57,179 bases of DNA from Nitrospiraceae bacterium (GTDB lineage: Bacteria > Nitrospirota > Thermodesulfovibrionia > UBA6902): the NCBI GenBank assembly GCA_003599425.1, contig QZKC01000059.1:1-57179 (forward strand), given 5' to 3'. The position numbers and the translations under genes were made by a program. Below, one piece after another: positions 17,017 through 25,398 of the stretch (position 1 is its first letter; each line of letters begins with the position of its first letter). The notes beneath the pieces were generated by a model. The model made no database searches and was not told where the DNA came from. It was given only the letters and a program-made list of their open reading frames with translations.

Positions 17017-18195
17017 ATGACAAAAGCGCTGTATGTCCATATCCCGTTCTGCATGAAGCGTTGCGTTTACTGCGACTTTGTGTCGGGCATATATGATCCT
17101 GAAAAAGCAGACGCCTATATTAAGGCACTGAAGAAGGAGATATCATCCATACCGGAAAAGACACCACTCTCAACTTTGTTCATAGGAGGCGGCACCCCGA
17201 CTGCTCTTTCTGCCCCTGCCCTTACAGATCTTATTGATCACATTTTCTCGCATTTCAGTTTCACTCCTGATTTTGAGGCTACCATTGAGGCCAACCCCGG
17301 AACTGTGGATAGAGAGAAATTGCAGGCAATATATGCAGCAGGCATGAACAGGATCAGTATCGGCATCCAGTCTTTTCATGATGACGAACTTCTGTTCCTC
17401 GGCAGGCTGCATACAGCTAAAGAAGCTGAACAGGCAGTCCATTTAGCGCGTGATGCAGGATTCAACAATATAGGAGTAGACCTTATTTATGCCATCCCGG
17501 GGCAGAACATTGTAAGCTGGAGGGATACGATCGAGAAAGCATTAAAGCTTAAGCCGAAACATATTTCAGCATATGAACTGACCATTGAAGAAGGCACCCT
17601 GCTTCATAAGTTTATTGATGCATCCTCTCCACCGCCGCCCAGCAAGAGCTGGTTCTCCAGGTTGACCGGGTTTTTCAGGAACAGGATCACGAAACCGCCT
17701 GAGGGTTTAATAGTAGAAATGTATAACCAGACTATCGATTATCTGAAAGATGAGGGATATGTCCATTATGAGATATCGAATTTTGCAAAACCCGGTTTTA
17801 TCTGCAAACACAATCTCAACTACTGGGACAGAGGGCCATATTACGGCGCCGGGCTGGGGGCACATTCTTTTATGAATAGCATGCGGTCTCACAATACTGA
17901 AAGTTTGGAAGAGTACCTCAAGATCATTTCAGAGGGCCAACGCCCTGTTATAAAAACAGAGCATATAACCGAAGACAAGTCCATTGCTGAGGCCATATTC
18001 CTCGGGATGAGAAAAACAGAAGGAATAGATATACCCTCTTTTACAGTGCATTACGGGAAAGACATCTGTACACTCTATGAAAAGCAGATAAAGGACATGC
18101 AGGATGCTGGCCTGCTGGAAAAAGGGAACAATGCGCTCCGCCTTACAAGAAAAGGGATCCTTCTCTCAAATGAGGTCTTTGCCAGATTTATCTGA
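17017..18195 (+). CDS. hemW: Radical SAM heme chaperone HemW (HemN-like)
   Basis: 392 residues. The radical SAM motif is C-M-K-R-C-V-Y-C-D-F at residues 12-21, followed by GGGTPTAL near residue 53 and the HemW/HemN pattern GMNRISIGIQSFHDDEL near 108. The extra N-terminal cysteine of true HemN coproporphyrinogen dehydrogenases is absent, favouring the heme-inserting chaperone HemW. A C-terminal HemN_C winged domain is present (KTEGIDIPSF and so on). It starts a heme-related run with the AhbD-like protein and hemE. No clear Shine-Dalgarno precedes the ATG. Confidence 0.9.
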   Translation: MTKALYVHIPFCMKRCVYCDFVSGIYDPEKADAYIKALKKEISSIPEKTPLSTLFIGGGTPTALSAPALTDLIDHIFSHFSFTPDFEATIEANPGTVDREKLQAIYAAGMNRISIGIQSFHDDELLFLGRLHTAKEAEQAVHLARDAGFNNIGVDLIYAIPGQNIVSWRDTIEKALKLKPKHISAYELTIEEGTLLHKFIDASSPPPPSKSWFSRLTGFFRNRITKPPEGLIVEMYNQTIDYLKDEGYVHYEISNFAKPGFICKHNLNYWDRGPYYGAGLGAHSFMNSMRSHNTESLEEYLKIISEGQRPVIKTEHITEDKSIAEAIFLGMRKTEGIDIPSFTVHYGKDICTLYEKQIKDMQDAGLLEKGNNALRLTRKGILLSNEVFARFI

Positions 18196-18315
18196 CTGCT
18201 GAAAGCTGACAAGGGGAATTAATAACATTCCCGCGCCACCTTACATAACACAGGGGTAAAAAGTTAAAATACAAGTCGTGTGTTTCATATGTTGCAATAT
18301 GTTGAAGGGAGCATT

Positions 18316-19386
18316 ATGATCGATAAATTCGAACCAAAGTGGATAGCCTGGGAAATCACGAGGAGATGCAATCTCAAGTGCGTGCACTGCCGTTCATCGT
18401 CCGAGATGGAGGCAAAGGGGCATCCTGATTTCCCGACGGAAGAAGCCTACAGGATTATCGACGATATTGCAAGCTACGCCAAACCGGTCATGGTCCTTTC
18501 AGGTGGTGAGCCTTTGTTAAGAAAAGACGTTTTTGATATTGCAAAATACGGAACTGAAAAAGGTTTGAGGATGTGCCTTGCGACAAACGGGGCGCTGGTG
18601 ACAAATGAGATATGCGAGGGTATGAAAGCATCCGATATCAAGATGGTGTCGCTCAGTCTTGATGGTTCAACAGAGGAAGTCCACGATAATTTCCGGAACC
18701 AGAAAGGCGCGTTTGCCGGAGTGATAAAAGCAACTGAACTGTTCAACAAGCACGGCATCAAGTTCCTGATAAACTCATCCTTCACAAAACGCAATCAGAA
18801 GGAGATCTCCAGGGTCTATAAACTCGCCAAGGAACTCGGCGCGACCGCATGGTATATGTTCATGATAGTGCCGACCGGCAGGGGCGAGGAGATCATGAAC
18901 GAGCTGATCTCAAAAGAGGATTATGAAGAACTCCTGAAATGGCATTATGAGATGGAGAAAAATGAAAAAGACCTGCTCGTGCGGCCTACTTGCGCCCCGC
19001 ATTATTACAGGGTAGTTCTTCAGAAACAGAAGGAGGAAGGTGGGAAATTCGAGCGCCGCACCCTGAAATTTTCCACTGGCGGCTCAAAAGGATGCCTTGC
19101 AGGACAGTTAATCTGCCTGATAGATGTTGACGGCAATGTCCTGCCGTGCAGCTATTTCCCGAAAGCGGCAGGCAATATCAGGGAAAAATCTTTCAAGGAC
19201 ATCTGGGAAAATTCCGAGCTTTTTAAAGACATGAGGAATTTTAAAGGATACAAAGGCAGATGCGGTTCGTGTGAATACGTAAATGTCTGCGGCGGCTGCC
19301 GCGCGCGCGCGTACGCCGTGACAGGCGATTATATGGATGAGGAGCCTTTCTGCGGATATATACCGTGGAGGATGAAGAAGAAGTAA
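18316..19386 (+). CDS. ahbD: Radical SAM/SPASM protein, AhbD-like heme b synthase
   Basis: In the siroheme-dependent pathway AhbD oxidatively decarboxylates Fe-coproporphyrin III to heme b. The N-terminus [20 protein letters not shown] carries the CxxxCxxC cluster motif near residues 17-24 and matches the AhbD pattern. [11 protein letters not shown] and a C-terminal SPASM region ([23 protein letters not shown] is split as [15 protein letters not shown] then VLPCSYFP; then [19 protein letters not shown]) supply auxiliary cluster cysteines. ATG 18316 follows GAAGGGA and was preferred over the upstream in-frame ATG at 18280. A related peptide- or heme d1-modifying SPASM enzyme cannot be excluded, but hemW and hemE flank it. 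Confidence 0.8.
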   Translation: MIDKFEPKWIAWEITRRCNLKCVHCRSSSEMEAKGHPDFPTEEAYRIIDDIASYAKPVMVLSGGEPLLRKDVFDIAKYGTEKGLRMCLATNGALVTNEICEGMKASDIKMVSLSLDGSTEEVHDNFRNQKGAFAGVIKATELFNKHGIKFLINSSFTKRNQKEISRVYKLAKELGATAWYMFMIVPTGRGEEIMNELISKEDYEELLKWHYEMEKNEKDLLVRPTCAPHYYRVVLQKQKEEGGKFERRTLKFSTGGSKGCLAGQLICLIDVDGNVLPCSYFPKAAGNIREKSFKDIWENSELFKDMRNFKGYKGRCGSCEYVNVCGGCRARAYAVTGDYMDEEPFCGYIPWRMKKK

Positions 19387-19459
19387 TGACAGCAGGGGCG
19401 AGGTGCTGCCGCGCCCTTTGTCCTGATAAACTGAAAATTTTTATGAACGGAGACCCCAA

Positions 19460-20509
19460 ATGAACGATACGTTTCTTAAAGCATGCCGCGGTGAAAAGAC
19501 AGAATACACACCCATCTGGATCATGCGTCAGGCCGGGAGATATTTGCCTCAATATCAAAAGGTAAGAGGCAAGGTTGATTTCCTGACGCTCTGCAAAACA
19601 CCTGAGCTTGCCGCTGAAGTTACGATCCAGCCAATAGATATCCTGAAGGTTGACGCGGCAATCCTTTTTTCCGATATCCTCATTCCTGTCGAAGCAATGG
19701 GCATGGATCTGGAGTTTCACGAAAAGAAAGGGCCTGTCCTTTCCCCAGCCTTACGTGATGAGGGAACAGTGAAGAAATTATCCGTCCCGGACCCGGAAGA
19801 TAAAATGAAATTCGTCATGGATACGATACGCCTCCTCAGGAAGGAACTCGCGGGCCGTGTGCCGTTGATCGGTTTTTCCGGAGCGCCCTTTACTACCGCA
19901 ACCTATATGATAGAAGGCAGTACATCAAAGAACTTTCTTAACACAAAACGAATGATATTCCAGTCTCCTGATCTGTACCGCTCTTTGATGGACAAGATAA
20001 CTGCAACAGTTACTGAATACCTTAAGGCTCAGATCAAGGCCGGCGCTCAGGCGGTCCAGTTGTTCGACACCTGGGGCGGGATTTTCTCCCCTCAGGACTT
20101 CAGGGACTATGCATTATCGTACGTTAAAAAGGTCATCACTGAGCTTAAAACCTGGCAGCACTCGGAAAAGATACCCCCGGTTCCGATCATCTATTTTGTT
20201 GGTGAGACAGCGGGATTGCTCGAAGAGATCAAAACATCAGGAGCCGACGTCCATGGCATTGACTGGAGGATCAATCTCGATGACGCCATCAAAAGGATCG
20301 GCAGCAACGCGATAGTCCAGGGTAATCTCGACCCTATTGCACTATTTCTGCCGCAGAACAAAATTGAGCAGCGAGTAAAAGACATTCTTGGCAGGGCGTC
20401 TTCTGCACAGGGCCACATCTTCAATCTCGGGCATGGGGTTCTTCCGGAAACGCCTCCTGACAATGTGATTGCCCTGGTTGAAATGGTGCATAATTACAGC
20501 AGGAAATAA
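19460..20509 (+). CDS. hemE: Uroporphyrinogen decarboxylase
   Basis: Converts uroporphyrinogen III to coproporphyrinogen III in the cytoplasm. The signature WIMRQAGRYLPQY lies at residues 19-31. Further family motifs are LFSDILIP with the catalytic Asp, GFSGAPFTTATYMIEG, and LFDTWGG near residue 200, ending with FNLGHGVLPETPPDN. Length of 349 is normal. It is 73 bp after the AhbD-like gene on the same strand. The classical decarboxylase next to an AhbD-type enzyme is notable, because the siroheme route does not need HemE. Confidence 0.96.
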   Translation: MNDTFLKACRGEKTEYTPIWIMRQAGRYLPQYQKVRGKVDFLTLCKTPELAAEVTIQPIDILKVDAAILFSDILIPVEAMGMDLEFHEKKGPVLSPALRDEGTVKKLSVPDPEDKMKFVMDTIRLLRKELAGRVPLIGFSGAPFTTATYMIEGSTSKNFLNTKRMIFQSPDLYRSLMDKITATVTEYLKAQIKAGAQAVQLFDTWGGIFSPQDFRDYALSYVKKVITELKTWQHSEKIPPVPIIYFVGETAGLLEEIKTSGADVHGIDWRINLDDAIKRIGSNAIVQGNLDPIALFLPQNKIEQRVKDILGRASSAQGHIFNLGHGVLPETPPDNVIALVEMVHNYSRK

Positions 20510-20649
20510 ACCGGACACTCTCAATCGTTCGCCGCGATAACCCGGCTTTTCATCATTATTGGCAAAATAACCATGTCACAATGGCAATCATCAGCCATTT
20601 CACCAGGCATATCCCTCCTCAACCTCTTGAAAACACACAGTTCCAGTCT

Positions 20650-20664
20650 TGGCACTAATCTTGC
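20650..20664 (+). promoter_or_regulatory. Sigma-54 (-24/-12) promoter for PAS/HD-GYP operon
   Basis: TGGCACTAATCTTGC matches TGGCAC-N5-TTGC at every fixed position. Transcription would start near 20676 and the PAS gene starts at 20718. An upstream TTG at 20649 that could extend the gene lies inside the promoter, so the later ATG is preferred. Confidence 0.75.
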
Positions 20665-20717
20665 GAATTTCTTCTCAGTATCAATGTCTGTATTTTTCAG
20701 GAGGCTGTTCAGATAAT

Positions 20718-21338
20718 ATGTTCTCGTTCATATCAAATTTTCTGCAAATGCCATATGCCGTCAGAACAGAAGGATCCAGCACACGATCAGAGATGAAAGA
20801 AGATACCAATTACAGGAACATGGAATTGTTCTTTTCCTCCATACTCGAAGGTATGCAGGATAGTATTATTGTCCTTAACAGAAACTTTGAAATCCTTTAT
20901 GCAAACAGCAGCTACAGCCGAAATGTCGGATGCAGGCTGGAACAGATAAAAGGGAGATACTGTTATGAGATCTCCCACCGCAGGAAAAAACCATGCTACC
21001 AGGAAGATAAGGAGTGCGTGGTAAAACGGACCTTTGACACGGGTTTCAGCAGCAGCATGATCTATATGCATCCTGACATGACTAATAACCCCCAATATTT
21101 TGAAACCATCGCATATCCGATCAAGGATATCTCAGGCTATATTGTCTCTGTTGCAAAGAGGATCACTGATATAACTGAAAAGAACAAACTCAACCACGAA
21201 CTTAAAACCCGGGTGAAAGACCTGGAAGAATTCTATAACATGGCTGTCGGCAGAGAAGTAAAGATGATCGAACTGAAAGAGGAAATAAAAAATCTTAGAA
21301 ATGAATTGGCCAGATATAAAAACGAAAGCAGGCAATGA
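20718..21338 (+). CDS. PAS-domain sensory protein
   Basis: The 206-residue protein has one PAS domain at about residues 40-150: ILEGMQDSIIVLNRNFEILY, then CRLEQIKGRYCYEISH and YPIKDISGYIVSVAKRITDI. Cysteines lie in the Y-C-Y-E-I and K-P-C-Y-Q-E segment, a pattern common in PAS_4 domains near HD-GYP or histidine kinases. A coiled-coil Lys/Glu-rich tail (about 155-205) follows, with no output domain. Its stop overlaps the ATG of the HD-GYP gene by 4 bp, so the two are translationally coupled and the PAS protein probably acts as a partner sensor. Confidence 0.8.
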   Translation: MFSFISNFLQMPYAVRTEGSSTRSEMKEDTNYRNMELFFSSILEGMQDSIIVLNRNFEILYANSSYSRNVGCRLEQIKGRYCYEISHRRKKPCYQEDKECVVKRTFDTGFSSSMIYMHPDMTNNPQYFETIAYPIKDISGYIVSVAKRITDITEKNKLNHELKTRVKDLEEFYNMAVGREVKMIELKEEIKNLRNELARYKNESRQ

Positions 21339-22591
21339 GATCAAAACTTTCCATCTTTGTAGTCCTTTTGGGTTCTCTTTTTTTCTCAGGATATATTTAC
21401 TTTGATTACCTGTATCATGACAACTGGATAACAAGCCGTTTCTCCCCGCTAAAAGAACCTCTTGGAGTATTTCCGTCTTTGCTGGTACTGAGCGCCTTCA
21501 TCGGATCACTTGTTGCCGCCTATCTCATAAACGAGCGCAGGAAGCTCCTTGAGCGGACAAAACATTCGGAACAGCATTCAAAACGTGCAGCACATGAATG
21601 GACCGTAACATTTGACTCAATGCCCTACGGCGTCCTCCTGATCGATGACGAGCGTAATATTGTCAGGGCAAACAAGTATTTTAAAGAATTCGTTCAAATG
21701 CCGGAACACGAGACTGCCTTCAATAAGAAATGCTATAACATAGTCTGTAAAAATGCACATCCTCCTGATTACTGCCCTCTTCAGCGGGCGATAGTGACCA
21801 GAAAGACAGAGACGCGGGAATACTTTCATGAGAAGCATAATAAATTCATGAATGAAAGCATCACCCCGATAACCAATGATGAGGGAAAAGTCATTTCCTA
21901 TGTACATGTCCTGATGGATGTTTCAGAGATGAAAGAAAAAGAAAAGCGGCTGATCCAGTCCAAAGACGCGTTTTTCAACATGCTCAAGGATATGGATGCC
22001 ACCAATAAGGAAATGAGAGAAGTATATGACAGCCTGATCACTACACTCTCAAATATTATAGACGCCAAAAGCCCGTGGACACGTGGCCATTCAATAGAAG
22101 TCTCGTGGTATGCAATGTCAGTTGCCAGAGATATGGGGCTCTCCGGAACAGATATAGAAGCTCTCAAAACAGCAGCTCTCCTGCACGATATTGGGAAAAT
22201 AGGGACATACGACGTGATCCTTGATAAACCCGGCAGACTGACTGACGACGAGCTCGTCCTCATCAGAAATCACACGATCAAAGGAGAAGAAATACTGAAA
22301 CCCATAAAAGGGCTGGAACCTATACTGCCCATAATCAGGGCACATCATGAACGTGTCGATGGGGCGGGTTACCCGGACAGACTCAAAGGAGATAATATCC
22401 CTTTCCTCGCCAGGATACTCTGTGTCGCCGATGCCTATGACGCGATGGTGTCTGACAGGCCCTACCGTCCTTCCCGGAGCAGGGAATCCGCGCTTGCAGA
22501 AATACAGAGCTGCGCCGGAACACAGTTTGATCCCCTCATCGTGCAAGCCTTCATGAAAATAACGCTAACAAGAGAAACACCCGTATTTTAA
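21335..22591 (+). CDS. Membrane PAS-HD-GYP protein, likely c-di-GMP phosphodiesterase
   Basis: Two N-terminal membrane helices lie at residues ~5-25 and ~45-65. A PAS domain follows at ~85-195 (FDSMPYGVLLIDDERNIVRA). A coiled linker leads to an HD-GYP domain at ~225-410. The motifs are intact: H-D-I-G-K near residue 285, then HHERVDGAGYP and DAYDAM. HD-GYP proteins hydrolyse c-di-GMP to pGpG or GMP with a bi- or trinuclear metal site. Control by the sigma-54 promoter at 20650 would tie c-di-GMP breakdown to an activator of the NtrC type. Downstream is a MITE-like element and the convergent recJ. Confidence 0.92.
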   Translation: MRSKLSIFVVLLGSLFFSGYIYFDYLYHDNWITSRFSPLKEPLGVFPSLLVLSAFIGSLVAAYLINERRKLLERTKHSEQHSKRAAHEWTVTFDSMPYGVLLIDDERNIVRANKYFKEFVQMPEHETAFNKKCYNIVCKNAHPPDYCPLQRAIVTRKTETREYFHEKHNKFMNESITPITNDEGKVISYVHVLMDVSEMKEKEKRLIQSKDAFFNMLKDMDATNKEMREVYDSLITTLSNIIDAKSPWTRGHSIEVSWYAMSVARDMGLSGTDIEALKTAALLHDIGKIGTYDVILDKPGRLTDDELVLIRNHTIKGEEILKPIKGLEPILPIIRAHHERVDGAGYPDRLKGDNIPFLARILCVADAYDAMVSDRPYRPSRSRESALAEIQSCAGTQFDPLIVQAFMKITLTRETPVF

Positions 22592-22607
22592 CTCCCATCA
22601 TTCATAA

Positions 22608-22750
22608 ACCTGGTGCAGGTATGGCAAAATAACATGTTGCGCGATACCTTAGCATCTAAACCTCGAAAATATTCTGTTCTAATATCTACAGTTTTGCTAT
22701 TTATAAATCTATCGCTTCCAAGATGTTATTGAGTCATGCCTGCTCCAGAT
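22608..22750. mobile_element. MITE-like palindromic element, family A copy 2
   Basis: The left arm ACCTGGTGCAGGTATG starts at 22608 and the right arm CATGCCTGCTCCAGAT ends at 22750. Inner matches are ATAACATGTTGCGCGATA and its partner ATCGCTTCCAAGATGTTAT. Its reverse complement shares AACAGAATATTTT and GCTAAGGTATCGC with copy 1. TAAA flanks both ends outside CCTGG and CCAGA, matching the reverse complement of the TTTA duplication at copy 1. Confidence 0.75.
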
Positions 22751-22754
22751 AAAA

Positions 22755-24455
22755 TTAAAAAATATGGGTTAAACTTGGACGCATGCCTTTGATGTGCAAC
22801 TGAATATTTTTTGAGCCGTTCCATTCGTTCATGGAAGGAATGAAAGCTATATCCAGTGGGGACTTCGTCCCGATCTTTGCCATCTGGCCTGCCATGTTAA
22901 AACCTATGGTATCGATCTGAATGCTGCCCTGCCTGAGCAGCATTTTAAGGTGATTCTCCCGGACGGTCCGATGAGTAACGACAGCCACTTTTTTAGCGCC
23001 GAACAAGGGTTCCCTGTTTGCAACCCCGAAGGGCTCCAGCAGGCTCAGTTCATTCACCAGTTCAGCGCTCAGGTCTGAAAAGCTTACGGCAGCATCTATT
23101 TCCAGTACCGGGACCATATCTTCAGGACTGAGATCCCTTTCAACGATCCTGTTCATCTGCTCCCTGAAGCGCTGGAAATTTTGAGCAGTGATCTTCAGCC
23201 CTGCGGCCTGTTTATGCCCTCCGAAACCGATCAGGAGGTCTGAGCATTCAGCCACAGCGTTATAGAGATGAAACGGCGGGATCCCTCTTGCAGAACCTTT
23301 TGCAATGGAATCCCTGACCGAGAACAGGAATACGGGCCTGTAAAACATTTCAACCAGACGCGAAGCGACGATGCCGATCACGCCCGGATGCCAGTTATGA
23401 GATGAAAGTACAAGCGCATTATCAAGGCGGCATCTGTCTATCATGTCAAGCGCTGACTGCAATACTTCCCCTTCGATCTTCTGTCTTCTCCGGTTCTGCT
23501 CTTCAAGCCTGTTCGCGATCAGGCCTGCCCTTTCTTCATCGTGCGTGAGAAAAAGCTCCACCGCCTCTGCTGCATCATCAAGCCTGCCGGCAGCATTGAT
23601 CCGGGGGATAAGCGTGAAAGCAAGCTGGCCGGAACCCATTTTCTTTTCGATCGCAGCGGCTTTCTTTAATGCCTTCATCCCTGCGCTGCAGGAATCGTTG
23701 TTGATCTGCTTAAGGCCATAGACTGCGAAGACCCTGTTCTCATCCACAAGAGGGACAGAGTCAGCAATAGTTCCAATTGCAACAAGGTCAAAAAGCTCCT
23801 CGCATCTTATTTTGTGTATCCCCATATCTCTGACAACGGCCTGAATGAGCTTGAATGCAACACCAACACCAGACAGATATTTAAAAGGATATACCGAGTC
23901 CTTCCTGTGGGGATTTATTATGGCTATAGCATCAGGAAGCGATGGCGGCGGTTCATGGTGGTCCGTAACGATAACATCCATACCAAGTGAACGTGCATTC
24001 CCTATCTCGCTGCTGGAGCTGATCCCGCAGTCTGCAGTGATGATCAGTCCGGCACCGCACGCCTTTGCCTTCTGAATGCCCTTATCACTTACGCCGTAAC
24101 CTTCGGTCATCCTGTTGGGGATATGATAATGAGTTTCCAGTCCCATCTTTCTGAACGCGCCTACCAGGAGCGCTGTTGCTGTCGTTCCGTCAGCGTCATA
24201 GTCGCCGTGCACAAATATGATTTCTTTATCTTGGGCTGCTGCCTTCAAACGCTCAACAGCCTTGTGCATATCCTGCAGCAGGAACGGGTCATGAAGATCA
24301 CCGATGGATGGATTGAGAAATTTACTTATGCTTTCAGGCGCTTTAATCTCCCGGTTTACAAGCAACTGCGCAAGGAGAGGTGATATGGAGGCCCTGCCTG
24401 AAAGATACTTAATGAATTCAGGGTTGGTTTTGTTTAGCAGCCAGTGACGATGCAT
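22755..24455 (-). CDS. recJ: Single-stranded-DNA-specific exonuclease RecJ
   Basis: 5'-3' ssDNA exonuclease for recombination and mismatch repair. The 566-residue protein has DHH-family motifs: VHGDYDADGTTATALL near residue 80, TADCGISS, TDHHEPP near 155, and a DHHA1 region with GFGGHKQAAGLKI near 400. A C-terminal OB-like domain follows. All metal-ligand Asp/His residues are visible. The stop codon lies 4 bp from the palindromic element. The next upstream genes on the strand are secF, secD and yajC. Confidence 0.95.
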   Translation of the reverse strand: MHRHWLLNKTNPEFIKYLSGRASISPLLAQLLVNREIKAPESISKFLNPSIGDLHDPFLLQDMHKAVERLKAAAQDKEIIFVHGDYDADGTTATALLVGAFRKMGLETHYHIPNRMTEGYGVSDKGIQKAKACGAGLIITADCGISSSSEIGNARSLGMDVIVTDHHEPPPSLPDAIAIINPHRKDSVYPFKYLSGVGVAFKLIQAVVRDMGIHKIRCEELFDLVAIGTIADSVPLVDENRVFAVYGLKQINNDSCSAGMKALKKAAAIEKKMGSGQLAFTLIPRINAAGRLDDAAEAVELFLTHDEERAGLIANRLEEQNRRRQKIEGEVLQSALDMIDRCRLDNALVLSSHNWHPGVIGIVASRLVEMFYRPVFLFSVRDSIAKGSARGIPPFHLYNAVAECSDLLIGFGGHKQAAGLKITAQNFQRFREQMNRIVERDLSPEDMVPVLEIDAAVSFSDLSAELVNELSLLEPFGVANREPLFGAKKVAVVTHRTVRENHLKMLLRQGSIQIDTIGFNMAGQMAKIGTKSPLDIAFIPSMNEWNGSKNIQLHIKGMRPSLTHIF

Positions 24456-24486
24456 CGATTAACAAAAAAAATAAAAAGTTAACCTT

Positions 24487-25398
24487 TTATTTTTTAACAA
24501 AGGGGTTGTCTTTGCCCAGCATCAATACAATGGGGCTCGCAACAAAAATGGAAGAGTAGGTGCCGACTATTATCCCCAGCATTATGGCAAGAGCAAAGTC
24601 GTGAATGACCTCTCCTCCAAACAGGAAGAGAGATAAGGCAGTGGCAAATGTCGTCAGTGATGTTATTAATGTCCTTGACAGGACCTCGTTAATGCTCTCA
24701 TTTATGACCTGTATCCTCGGCAGCTTTATTCTGCTCCTCATATTCTCCCTTATCCTGTCAAACACAACAACGGTGTCCGTAAGGGAATAACCCGCGATCA
24801 TGAGCAGGGCGCTGATGACAAGAAGATTTATTTCCTTGCCCATAAGATAAAAGACAGCAAGGACCGCAGTAACATCATGGAATGTTGCCATTGTTGCACC
24901 GATGCCGAATCTCACCTGAAACCTGAAGGCAACATAAATAAGTATACCTATCATTGCTGCAATAACAGCCCACATGGCGTCTTCTCTCAGCTTTGCCCCG
25001 ACTTTCGGACCTATCTCGGTCGTCGAGTCGACAACGACATTGCTCTCGGAAAATTTCCGGGACAAGGCGGAAATTATTGCCGCCGAAAGGTCCCCCAGCT
25101 TTTCCTGGTTCTTTTTGATCCTTATGAGAGCCTTGTTCTCGGTGGGAAGCATCTGGAGATCAAACTCTTTTACCCCTCCATCCACGAGGGCCTTTCTCAC
25201 ATCGGATATCTGTACGGTTGTATTGAACTTGACCTGCACTGAAGTGCCGCCGGCAAAATCTATCCCGAGGTTCGCCTCTCCCCTGGCGATCTGAATAATC
25301 GCGATAATTCCAATCAGGGTCAGCATCCCGGATAAAACAAGTCCAATGACCCTTTTCCCCATAAAATCTATCTTTGTGTTTTTTAAAAATTCTATCAT
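24487..25398 (-). CDS. secF: Protein translocase subunit SecF
   Basis: RND-like accessory subunit using proton-motive force to aid Sec export. 303 residues with six predicted helices. The family sequence GIDFAGGTSVQVKF is near residue 50, and the transmembrane motif GYSLTDTVVVFDRIREN is near residue 205. Its ATG overlaps the secD stop codon by 4 bp. Full length. Confidence 0.96.
   Translation of the reverse strand: MIEFLKNTKIDFMGKRVIGLVLSGMLTLIGIIAIIQIARGEANLGIDFAGGTSVQVKFNTTVQISDVRKALVDGGVKEFDLQMLPTENKALIRIKKNQEKLGDLSAAIISALSRKFSESNVVVDSTTEIGPKVGAKLREDAMWAVIAAMIGILIYVAFRFQVRFGIGATMATFHDVTAVLAVFYLMGKEINLLVISALLMIAGYSLTDTVVVFDRIRENMRSRIKLPRIQVINESINEVLSRTLITSLTTFATALSLFLFGGEVIHDFALAIMLGIIVGTYSSIFVASPIVLMLGKDNPFVKK

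Noticed and set aside
17017-18195. Oxygen-independent coproporphyrinogen III oxidase HemN
   Set aside because: The motif begins at residue 12 without the extra N-terminal features of HemN, and the length fits HemW.
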